The notes beneath the pieces were generated by a model. The model saw only the letters and a program-made list of their open reading frames with translations. It was not told where the DNA came from and did no database searches. The position numbers and the translations under genes are program-made. Below are positions 1 to 5,541 of a stretch of DNA of 6,319 nucleotides, piece after piece. Numbering within the stretch: position 1 is the first letter of the stretch; each line of letters opens with the position of its first letter. The stretch comes from Acidobacteriota bacterium (GTDB lineage Bacteria; Acidobacteriota; Blastocatellia; Pyrinomonadales; Pyrinomonadaceae), in contig JAKOSS010000543.1 in NCBI GenBank assembly GCA_029777145.1, positions 1 through 6,319 of the forward strand. Direction: 5' to 3'.

Positions 1-4
1 ATTT

Positions 5-67
5 GATCTCGGACTTTAGATCTCTGATCTTGGACTTTCGATCTTTAATCTTTGATCTTTGATCTTA
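5..67 (-). repeat. Degenerate 7-bp tandem repeat array (AAAGATC type), left copy
   Basis: Nine in-phase 7-bp units read GATCTTT or close variants on the plus strand (AAAGATC on the minus strand). The units start at 5, 12, 19, 26, 33, 40, 47, 54 and 61. The last four (40-67) are the cleanest. The array runs into the stop codon of the neighbouring four-helix-bundle gene: the TAA at 65-67 is part of the final unit. A second array of the same unit, in the opposite orientation, lies at 503-530. The array may continue to the left of the window. Its function is unknown; it resembles heptameric short tandem repeats described in other bacteria, but only in unit length. Confidence 0.75.
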
Positions 68-454
68 GTCGCGGCTTCGGGTTGACTTGCGGGCCGATTC
101 CCCTACCTGACGTAAATATGAATTCAACTTCGGAGTCAACTCTCGGATCGGAGAAACAAGATTGTCAATCTGTTCTTTGGTTAATAGTTCTCTCCGATAT
201 GCCCTCCTAAGCCAATGCCGCGTTTCATTCAACGATCCGCGTGCCATTCGAAGAAACCTACGGTTATCCAAAGGCGTACCGCGTCCGCTTCCTTCCGCGA
301 TATTTGCGCCTATACTATCGACCGATCGAATGAGCTGCTTCCCAATGGTGTCTTGCGCAAGTCGGCCCCATCCATTCACAGCATTCCAGATTTCGTCCGA
401 CAACTTCTCCGAAAGTCGATAAATGTCGAGGTTTTCAAAATTTGTCTTGGTCAT
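65..454 (-). CDS. Four-helix-bundle protein, 23S rRNA intervening-sequence (S23/IVP) family
   Basis: This 129-residue protein matches the full usual length of the S23 family (about 115-130 residues). The family was first found inside intervening sequences of 23S rRNA genes and is often free-standing. Recognisable signatures are the N-terminal FENLDIYRLSEKLSDEIW helix (residues 6-23), the core DTIGKQLIRSVDSIGANIAEG (35-55) with the following GRG, and FLRMARGSLNETRHWLRRAY (67-86). The products are small, soluble, all-helical bundles that oligomerise; their biochemical role is not settled. The related Avd protein assists reverse transcription in diversity-generating retroelements, but no reverse transcriptase is seen here. 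The ATG at 452-454 follows only a weak purine stretch. The gene lies 81 bp downstream of the dehydrogenase on the same strand and could be read from its transcript. Heptamer arrays in inverted orientation flank it, suggesting it may have arrived as a small cassette (inference). Confidence 0.9.
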   Translation of the reverse strand: MTKTNFENLDIYRLSEKLSDEIWNAVNGWGRLAQDTIGKQLIRSVDSIGANIAEGSGRGTPLDNRRFLRMARGSLNETRHWLRRAYRRELLTKEQIDNLVSPIRELTPKLNSYLRQVGESARKSTRSRD

Positions 455-502
455 GAGTGATCTTCGAGAAAGTGAGATTTAGAGTGCCTAAATCTACCAA
501 AC

Positions 503-530
503 AAAGATCAAAAATCAAAGACCAAAGACC
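503..530 (+). repeat. Degenerate 7-bp tandem repeat array (AAAGATC type), right copy
   Basis: Four units are in phase: AAAGATC (503-509), AAAAATC (510-516), AAAGACC (517-523) and AAAGACC (524-530). A decayed fifth follows to 537. The array fills most of the spacer between the dehydrogenase stop codon (536-538) and the four-helix-bundle start. Its reverse complement matches 40-67 at 23 of 28 positions without gaps, so the two arrays form an imperfect inverted pair around the four-helix-bundle gene. No convincing terminator is visible in this spacer. Confidence 0.7.
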
Positions 531-535
531 AATGT

Positions 536-3325
536 CTACAGGCGCACGATCTTCGCACAACTCCCGTTGCGGATCTCCTCGTTCAAGGCGTTCCGGGTGT
601 CGACGATAACCTTCGAAAGTTTGCACACACGGACGTAATCGACAGTCGAATGTTCCGTACAGATCACGACGCAGTCTGCCGATTCGAGAAGTTCGTCGGT
701 CAGCTCCTGATTGTAGAGCGGTTCGCCGTCGCCGATCGTATAGGCATGGTCAAAGGTCACTTCCGGAACGAACGAATCGTGGTAGACGACTTCAGCGCCG
801 CGCGAACGCAGAAGGTCGATGACCGAGAGCGCCGGCGATTCGCGCATGTCGTCAATGTCCTTTTTGTACGCGACACCGAGGATCAGGATTCTCGATCCTT
901 TAACCGACTTCTGTCCGTCGTTGAGCGCGTCGCGGACCAGTCCGGCGACGTAGCGCGGCATGCCCGAGTTGATCTGTTCGGCGAGCGTGATGAACTGCGA
1001 ATCGAAACCGTGCTGGCGCGCCTTCCAGCTTAAGTAGTGCGGATCGAGCGGGATGCAATTGTGAACAAACAGACCGTAACTGGTCGCGAACGTGTGATTG
1101 CCTTCGACCTCGATCGAATAGACAAGCGAACGTACCGCCGAGCTGATCGTTTCAACCGACTTCACCGGCACCGTCATGAGATCGCCGATCTTCTTGAACG
1201 TCCGGCTCGCCGGCCTCCGAACGCGGTTCGCGAGATACGACTGGAGCTTTTTGCCTTTTTCTCCGAGCCAATTCGACATGCGGTCGATCTGCTCCGCTCC
1301 TTTGATCTGAAGATGCGGGCGCGAACGCTTGAATGTCGGCGTGAAGCCAAGTTCCTGAAGAAGGAACGTCGCCTGCTGGAATAACTTGGGCGAACTTGAG
1401 AAGAACCCGATCTCCGCGCTCGCGTTGCGGTGCAGATAACGGCGGCCGTTCTTCATGTAATCCGATCGGCCGGAAGTCACATACACATCACCATCGCCGC
1501 GAAGGAGGCCTTTCAGCAATTCGGTCTTGTGATCCTCGGACAAGCTAAGGAAGCGATCCGGGATCTGCATCTCGGTCGAACGGCTTCCACATTTCAAAAC
1601 TTCAGCGATGAACCAACCGAACAACGCCGATGCGACGCGAATATGCGTCGCCTGATGAACACGGGAGTCGTGCACCGAAGTGCCGACACCGAATTCGGTC
1701 AGAATAATCGATCGAACATCTTCAATGAAATCGGTTTCCTTGCGATTGAAGGTGAACCGGATTCGATAATTGCCCTTCTCGACGGTCGCACATCCCTCGG
1801 CGAGATAGTAACCGATCAATCGGGCGACGTTCTTCGTGAGCCGAACGACCGCCGGAAACGAACTTGACGACGGTCCTCGTCCGATACGGAGTCTTACATC
1901 GGTCCGATCAACGCCAAGCTCCGCTTCGACGGACAAAAATTCGTCCAAAGTTAGGTAGTCGGTCTTGGAAAGTTCCCAAAGGCGTTCGCGGCGCAGATGA
2001 CGGCGCAGAACGTCGCGGTATTTCGAGAGTCCGGCATCGCCGATGACGATTCTGACCCTTGTTCGCATTTTCTCGGGGATCAGGTCGATCAGATCTACTT
2101 CGAGAGATCCAACCGCCGGTAATCCACCGTTTCCGTTCTGAATCGGAAGGCGATCGGACGGCTTTACATCCTTCGCAAAAACCTGAGCCATCGTTCCGTC
2201 CTCGCGGACGACGAGCATCGGGTGTTTGTCCGTCACCGTCAACTTCCGGTTATCGCTGGTCGTGATCTTGATCAGGTCCGCATCCGTGTATCGCTTGAAA
2301 AGATAATCGACCTGCTTCCACTCGGGAGCATTCGTTTCAAGATTGACCGAAAGTGCTTCGAGGCGCGGTTTGTGGATGACCTCGCTTCCGTGCACGTTGA
2401 ACATTCGAACGCGACTGGTTCGGGATTCCCGCTCAAAAAGCCTTTCGAGTTTCTCAACTCGCTTGCTCGCAGCGTCCCTGACGATCACAGTTTCATCGCC
2501 CGATAAACAATGTCCACCAATGCCCGGCCCCGGATAGAACGGCATAAATCCGAATGGCTTTGTCGCGGCGGCGCGGACAACCTCCCAGGTGTCGATGTTG
2601 AGCGCGTTGCAAACTTTCGCCATCTCGTTCGCCATCCCGATATTGATCGCACGGAACGTGTTCTCCCAAAGCTTTGCGGCTTCGGCAACACGTGCGGAAC
2701 TCACCGGATGAACGTTGTCGACGATCTGCGAGTAGAGCAGCGCGGAAACTTCCGTCGAGTCTTTCCCGACCCCGCCGACGACCTTCGTGATGTTGTGCGT
2801 CTGAAACTGCGGATTGCCCGGATCCACGCGCTCGGGTGAAAACGCAAGCAGGAAATCCTCGTCGAGTTTCAGTCCGGCCGATTCGATCATCGGCTGCAGA
2901 ATCTCGTCGGTCGTTCCCGGATAAGTCGTCGATTCGAGAATCACGAGCTGGCCGCGCCGTGCATACTTCTTGATCTGCTCGCCCGACGCGAGGATGTACG
3001 ACATGTCGGGATCCTTCGTTTTGCGTAGCGGCGTCGGGACGCAAATGATGATCACATCGCAGTCTTTCAGTTTGCTGAAATCGGTAGTCGCGGAAAATTT
3101 TTCGTCAGCGATCGCTCTCGCGACGTTCTCGGACGGCACGTCAACGATGTGCGAAACGCCGCCGTTCAGAGTTTCAACCTTCTTGTCGTCAACCTCGAAA
3201 CCGATGGTCCCGTAGCCTTTCAGCGCGAATTCGATAATGAGGGGAAGTCCGACGTAACCGAGTCCGATGACCCCGATCCGCGCGCGCTTTTCGGCGATTA
3301 GAAGTTTTAGTTCGTCTTTGATCAT
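536..3325 (-). CDS. Nucleotide-sugar dehydrogenase (UDP-GlcNAc/UDP-ManNAc 6-dehydrogenase type) precursor with in-frame intein
   Basis: The 929-residue precursor splices to a 445-residue enzyme, the usual family length. Such cytoplasmic enzymes oxidise C6 of a UDP-sugar to the uronate in two NAD+-dependent steps, supplying polysaccharide or O-antigen synthesis. The N-extein (1-272) has the Rossmann motif GLGYVG (21-26), VPTPL (96-100), STTYPGTT (132-139), SPERVDPGN (163-171) and the central-helix Lys218/Asn222. The phrase GFMPFYPGPGIGGH (259-272) leads into the active site. The C-extein (757-929) starts at the catalytic Cys in CIPLD (Cys757, Asp761 in the precursor; Cys273 after splicing) and includes the UDP-binding C-terminal domain (SRILILGVAYKKD, 811-823). 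The FGFMPFYPGPG..GGHCIPLDP.YL.WKA pattern resembles WbpA/TviB-like UDP-GlcNAc dehydrogenases more than UDP-glucose dehydrogenases; the exact substrate is not certain. The ATG at 3323-3325 has only a weak Shine-Dalgarno, with a sigma-70-like promoter about 80 bp upstream. No other sugar genes are in the window. Confidence 0.95.
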   Translation of the reverse strand: MIKDELKLLIAEKRARIGVIGLGYVGLPLIIEFALKGYGTIGFEVDDKKVETLNGGVSHIVDVPSENVARAIADEKFSATTDFSKLKDCDVIIICVPTPLRKTKDPDMSYILASGEQIKKYARRGQLVILESTTYPGTTDEILQPMIESAGLKLDEDFLLAFSPERVDPGNPQFQTHNITKVVGGVGKDSTEVSALLYSQIVDNVHPVSSARVAEAAKLWENTFRAINIGMANEMAKVCNALNIDTWEVVRAAATKPFGFMPFYPGPGIGGHCLSGDETVIVRDAASKRVEKLERLFERESRTSRVRMFNVHGSEVIHKPRLEALSVNLETNAPEWKQVDYLFKRYTDADLIKITTSDNRKLTVTDKHPMLVVREDGTMAQVFAKDVKPSDRLPIQNGNGGLPAVGSLEVDLIDLIPEKMRTRVRIVIGDAGLSKYRDVLRRHLRRERLWELSKTDYLTLDEFLSVEAELGVDRTDVRLRIGRGPSSSSFPAVVRLTKNVARLIGYYLAEGCATVEKGNYRIRFTFNRKETDFIEDVRSIILTEFGVGTSVHDSRVHQATHIRVASALFGWFIAEVLKCGSRSTEMQIPDRFLSLSEDHKTELLKGLLRGDGDVYVTSGRSDYMKNGRRYLHRNASAEIGFFSSSPKLFQQATFLLQELGFTPTFKRSRPHLQIKGAEQIDRMSNWLGEKGKKLQSYLANRVRRPASRTFKKIGDLMTVPVKSVETISSAVRSLVYSIEVEGNHTFATSYGLFVHNCIPLDPHYLSWKARQHGFDSQFITLAEQINSGMPRYVAGLVRDALNDGQKSVKGSRILILGVAYKKDIDDMRESPALSVIDLLRSRGAEVVYHDSFVPEVTFDHAYTIGDGEPLYNQELTDELLESADCVVICTEHSTVDYVRVCKLSKVIVDTRNALNEEIRNGSCAKIVRL
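1058..2509 (-). mobile_element. Intein (484 residues) with LAGLIDADG endonuclease, inserted at the dehydrogenase active-site cysteine
   Basis: Precursor residues 273-756 are absent from normal dehydrogenases, and removing them restores GPGIGGH-CIPLDPHYL exactly. The splicing blocks are complete. Cys1 opens CLSGDETVIV (273-282, block A). TVTDKHPMLVV (363-373) carries the TxxH of block B (Thr365, His368). VYSIEVEGNHTFAT (735-748) is block F, and GLFVHN (751-756) is block G with penultimate His755 and terminal Asn756, followed by Cys+1. This is the class 1, Cys1/Asn/Cys+1 arrangement, so standard autocatalytic splicing is expected. Reading the codons confirms the edges: TGT for Cys1 at 2507-2509, AAT for the last Asn at 1058-1060, and TGC for the extein Cys at 1055-1057. 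The frame is open throughout with no decay, which argues for recent acquisition or maintained function. Inteins of this type spread by endonuclease-driven homing into intein-less alleles. Confidence 0.96.
1256..1840 (-). other. LAGLIDADG (DOD) homing endonuclease domain inside the intein
   Basis: Approximate limits are precursor residues 496-690. Two LAGLIDADG motifs are present. LIGYYLAEG (503-511, within DNA 1793-1825) has the metal-binding acid Glu510. LKGLLRGDG (604-612, DNA 1490-1517) has Asp611. About 100 residues separate them, the normal spacing for a single-chain two-motif enzyme. Both acidic residues are present, so the enzyme is predicted to be active and to cleave the empty dehydrogenase allele near the GGH-C site. 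The stretch before it (about residues 403-495, ending SSSSFPAVVRLTKNVA) is an extra segment that may help DNA recognition; it resembles the equivalent segment of archaeal inteins (inference). Confidence 0.85.
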
Positions 3326-3406
3326 TTTCTTGGATTGTTATGAATACGCAGTAGTTACTGTTCTTGAAGGGACGAGTTTGCGGCACGGGGAGCCGGCCTG
3401 AGTCTT

Positions 3407-3435
3407 AATCTATGTTATGAACTTTTGTTAGTCAA
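3407..3435 (-). promoter_or_regulatory. Sigma-70-like promoter for the dehydrogenase gene
   Basis: Read on the minus strand, TTGACT (3430-3435, 5 of 6 matches to the -35 consensus) is followed after exactly 17 bp by TAGATT (3407-3412, 4 of 6 matches to the -10). The transcript would start near 3400, giving a leader of about 75 nt before the ATG at 3325. This is the best promoter match I noticed in the intergenic regions. Confidence 0.55.
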
Positions 3436-3442
3436 GAATCTG

Positions 3443-3470
3443 TTGTTGCAAAAAGTGTTTGTGCTACAAT
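3443..3470 (+). promoter_or_regulatory. Possible extended -10 promoter for the helical-repeat protein gene
   Basis: TGCTACAAT contains TACAAT (3465-3470, 5 of 6 matches to TATAAT) preceded by TGC, an extended -10. A poor -35 (TTGTTG, 3443-3448) lies 16 bp upstream. Transcription would start near 3477, about 68 nt before the ATG at 3545. A short dyad, AAGGCT-GA-AGCCTT (3483-3496), lies at the very start of the predicted leader and could be a hairpin or an operator. The promoter is divergent from the dehydrogenase promoter; the two -35 elements are about 8 bp apart. Confidence 0.4.
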
Positions 3471-3544
3471 TGGTTTTGTTGAAAGGCTGAAGCCTTCTTA
3501 TCCTCCATCCTAGTAAACTCACAATCCCCAACCGTCTCCTGATT

Positions 3545-4762
3545 ATGGATTTTGAAATAAACTCCAGCAATCCAGCAGTTCGCGCCATTATCGAGGGCAA
3601 AGCTCCGATGCCGGCGAAACTCGCCGCGGCGCGCGGAATTCTTCCGATCGCGCACGGCGATCTGCTCGAAGTCCTGGTCGCGCTTTCGACGGATCCGGAG
3701 CCGGAGCTTGCAAGTCTCGCCAAATCGACATTGCTGACGCAGGATCCGGATTCCCTGCGTGGCGTGCTTGACTCGACTGAAGCGGCGCCGAGAGTTCTTG
3801 ATTTTTATTCGAAGATTGAAAACCTGCCCGACACGGCATTTGAATCCATCCTCACGAACAGCAAGACGCCGGACGGGTCGATCGCCATGTTTGCAAGGTC
3901 GACGAAAAGCGGTCACCTGCTTGAATTGATCGCCTTCAATCAACAGCTGTTGATCCGCACGCCGGCGATCATCGACGCGATCGTCAACAATCCGTACCGC
4001 ACCGCCGAGGCCGAACGGCGTGCCAGCGAAACAAAACGCGAGTTCTTTGAAAAGGAACGCGGCGCGCAACAGATCGCGAGCGAATTGCGCGCACAGGGAA
4101 AGGACGCGGCCGCCGAGTTTATCGAGGGTGCAGAATTCGCTCAGGGACTCGATCCGACCGAGCAGGCATTTCGGGACGCGCTTCTGCTGGCGGAACACAT
4201 CGAGGCCTTCGATTCCGAGATCGACGACACATGGCTGTCGCTCGACTTGATCGAGGAGTTGTACGAGGAGACACAGGAAGAACGGGAAGCGATCGTCAAC
4301 AAGATCCTCGGCGAAATGAAGGTCGAGGAAGACTCGGTTTCGAGCGAACGGGTGTCGATGATCAATCGCGTCATGCGAATGAACATGAAAGACCGCATGC
4401 GTTTGGCGATGAAGGGCGACCGCGAGGCGAGGAATATTCTGATCCGGGATCCGAACCGCATCGTCGCGCAGGCCGTTATCCAGAATCCGAAGATCACCGA
4501 ACAGGAAGTCGAGAAGATCGCGACGATGCGTACCGTTCCGGAAGAAGTTCTGCGACTGATCGCGATCAACCGGGCGTGGGTCAGGATCTATCCGATCATG
4601 CTCAAGCTCTCGCAAAACCCGCGGACGCCGATCTCAAATGCGATGCAGATCCTGACGCGGCTCCAGACAAAAGATCTGCTCGCGATCTCGAAGAACCGCA
4701 ACGTCTCTGAGGCGATCCGCAAGCAGTCGTTCCGGCTGTTCAGTGCCCGGACCGGAAAATAA
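3545..4762 (+). CDS. Helical-repeat (LRV/HEAT-like) protein of unknown function
   Basis: This is a 405-residue, probably cytosolic, all-helical protein with no signal peptide or membrane segment. I do not recognise a named family. The N-terminal part (about 1-150) consists of short paired helices with NP/DP turns, for example ALSTDPEPELASLAKSTLL (46-64) and TPAIIDAIVNNP (139-150). A charged middle (about 153-265) is rich in Glu, Arg and Ala and may be a coiled coil or flexible linker. The C-terminal part (about 285-400) has the clearest repeats: ILIRDPNRIVAQAVIQNP (298-315), VPEEVLRLIAINRAW (331-345) and LSQNPRTPISNAMQIL (355-370). Their alternating A(V/I)xNP and xxEVLxxIA pattern recalls leucine-rich-repeat-variant and HEAT solenoids, which usually bind proteins. 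No catalytic motif is visible. The ATG at 3545 is the first in frame and lacks a good Shine-Dalgarno. The gene stands alone, divergent from the dehydrogenase and convergent with the DinB/DUF2227 pair. Confidence 0.85.
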   Translation: MDFEINSSNPAVRAIIEGKAPMPAKLAAARGILPIAHGDLLEVLVALSTDPEPELASLAKSTLLTQDPDSLRGVLDSTEAAPRVLDFYSKIENLPDTAFESILTNSKTPDGSIAMFARSTKSGHLLELIAFNQQLLIRTPAIIDAIVNNPYRTAEAERRASETKREFFEKERGAQQIASELRAQGKDAAAEFIEGAEFAQGLDPTEQAFRDALLLAEHIEAFDSEIDDTWLSLDLIEELYEETQEEREAIVNKILGEMKVEEDSVSSERVSMINRVMRMNMKDRMRLAMKGDREARNILIRDPNRIVAQAVIQNPKITEQEVEKIATMRTVPEEVLRLIAINRAWVRIYPIMLKLSQNPRTPISNAMQILTRLQTKDLLAISKNRNVSEAIRKQSFRLFSARTGK

Positions 4763-4900
4763 GATTCCAGCAGCCTTCGGCTGATTCCAGGATTCCAGCA
4801 GCCTGCGGCTGATTCCAGGCATTCCAGGGAGTCCAAGATTCCAGCGGCCTGCGGCTGATTCCAGTATTTCAAGATTCCAACGGCCCTTGGCCGATTCCAA
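4763..4900. repeat. Four 28-nt repeat units with a conserved central hairpin
   Basis: Units lie at 4763-4790, 4791-4818, 4837-4864 and 4873-4900. The first two abut; linkers of 18 and 8 nt separate the others. Each unit is GATTCCAG, then a 13-nt palindrome, then ATTCCAG. The palindrome is CAGCCTTCGGCTG, CAGCCTGCGGCTG, CGGCCTGCGGCTG and CGGCCCTTGGCCG in turn: a 5-bp stem with a 3-nt loop. From unit 1 to unit 4 the second stem pair changes from A-T to G-C through changes on both arms, with unit 3 as a G-T intermediate. The stem therefore seems preserved while its sequence drifts. The array starts directly after the stop codon at 4760-4762. It is similar in style to REP-type intergenic elements. 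There is no U-tract, so it is not a canonical terminator. Confidence 0.85.
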
Positions 4901-5014
4901 AATTCAAAACTCAAGATTCAAAATTCGAGAATCCACGCGCTGAAGGTCAAAGATCAGAGATCCGCAATCAAAGTTCAAATGTTTTGAACTTTGAATTTTG
5001 AATCTTGAGTTTTG
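4899..5014. repeat. Heptamer-derived inverted repeat with nested hairpin between convergent genes
   Basis: Positions 4905-4926 and 4993-5014 are perfect reverse complements over 22 bp. Between them is a second dyad of 12 bp (4968-4979 with 4983-4994) closed by a 3-nt loop; it shares two bases with the outer right arm, so the two structures compete at their junction. Both arms are built from the 7-bp unit seen at 5-67 and 503-530. On the plus strand the units include AAAATTC (4899), AAAACTC (4906), AAGATTC (4913), AAAATTC (4920), AAAGATC (4949) and AGAGATC (4956). The right arm carries the same units on the minus strand. The element ends just before the DUF2227 stop codon (5016-5018). Confidence 0.8.
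4968..4994. terminator. Possible bidirectional transcription end between convergent genes
   Basis: The inner dyad TCAAAGTTCAAA / TTTGAACTTTGA has a 12-bp stem and a 3-nt loop. It lies between a gene ending at 4762 on the plus strand and one ending at 5016 on the minus strand. The stem is AT-rich, and the sequence after it on either strand is not a clean U-tract, so intrinsic termination would be weak. Position is the main argument. Confidence 0.3.
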
Positions 5015-5015
5015 T

Positions 5016-5537
5016 TCAGATCTTTCCGGTTTTGATAAACGTTCCGGCCATGTCGGTCAACGTATGGCTTGCCGCGCCGAGCCACGTTCCGACGAACGCC
5101 GCGACGATCGCGACGTCGCCGAAATTGCTTCGCACATAGGTTCCGATCGATCTCCACGCTTCGAGGAACTCCGCGATCCGCGGAAGGTCTCCGCCGCGGT
5201 AGCTTGCGATCGCGTACGCCGCGACAAACGTCGCGAGGGTGGCCGCACCGAAGAAGTACACAACCCGCAGAAACGCGCCGAAGATCAAACCGTGTGACCA
5301 TCGCGAACGGTGCGGGAAGAATTTCTGATAGGGAAACCAAAGAAATCGCAACGGTCCCCAGCGCGAGTATTGTTTGCTCAGTGTATCGAGGTCCGGACCG
5401 AACATGATCCCGCCGAAAACGAATGCGGCCGTGACGACCGCCGACGTCGTAACTTCATGGGTCAGCACGTACGACGCCGCGAACACCGGCGCGGCTGAAA
5501 GAAATGTCACAAGATCGTGCGTCGCTCCGCCCGGCAA
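5016..5537 (-). CDS. DUF2227-type putative metal-binding membrane protein
   Basis: This 173-residue membrane protein resembles the DUF2227 family, common in cyanobacteria and related to the YdjM/DUF457 group of predicted metal-dependent membrane hydrolases. It shows the family opening MPGGATHD (His7, Asp8), FGPDLDTLSKQYSRWGPLRFLWFPYQKFFPHRSRWSHG (46-83; Asp49, Asp51, His76, His82) and SHTLTD (157-162; His158, Asp162). These conserved His/Asp residues are the likely metal ligands. About four hydrophobic segments are visible (roughly 9-27, 32-48, 84-111, 141-157). The substrate is unknown. The start is TTG (5535-5537): reading from there gives the conserved MPGG.THD N-terminus, and a GAGG ribosome-binding site (plus-strand 5545-5548) lies 7 nt upstream. 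That site is inside the last codons of the DinB gene, only 4 bp away, so translation is probably coupled. Confidence 0.88.
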   Translation of the reverse strand: MPGGATHDLVTFLSAAPVFAASYVLTHEVTTSAVVTAAFVFGGIMFGPDLDTLSKQYSRWGPLRFLWFPYQKFFPHRSRWSHGLIFGAFLRVVYFFGAATLATFVAAYAIASYRGGDLPRIAEFLEAWRSIGTYVRSNFGDVAIVAAFVGTWLGAASHTLTDMAGTFIKTGKI

Positions 5538-5541
5538 TCTT

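Noticed and set aside
65..454. Diversity-generating retroelement accessory gene (avd) or remnant of a 23S rRNA intervening sequence
   Set aside because: No reverse transcriptase or template/variable repeat pair is visible, and there is no rRNA sequence on either side. A free-standing S23 gene is the simpler reading.
650..2506. Several open frames on the plus strand inside the dehydrogenase and intein (for example 650-1033, 1037-1384, 1430-1867)
   Set aside because: All lie opposite a clearly functional reading frame and show no domain signature of their own.
2493..3044. A 183-codon minus-strand frame overlapping the N-extein
   Set aside because: It is a shifted reading of the dehydrogenase DNA with Arg/Gly-rich composition and no family match.
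536..3325. Dehydrogenase fused to, or disrupted by, an unrelated gene or insertion sequence
   Set aside because: The insert is in frame, has all intein splicing blocks and leaves an exact active-site sequence when removed; there are no insertion-sequence ends or target duplications.
3464..4615. A 383-codon open frame on the minus strand antisense to the solenoid gene
   Set aside because: Its translation is rich in Arg, Asp and Leu with no recognisable domain, typical of the mirror frame of a GC-biased gene. The plus-strand frame has the coherent helical-repeat protein.
4763..4900. CRISPR array
   Set aside because: The 28-nt units are repeats, but the linkers are 0, 18 and 8 nt rather than uniform unique spacers, and no cas genes are present.
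4588..4914. Small minus-strand proteins with repeated ESAAGRWNL-like peptides
   Set aside because: The repeated peptide is just a translation of the 28-nt DNA repeats; there is no start signal or independent support.
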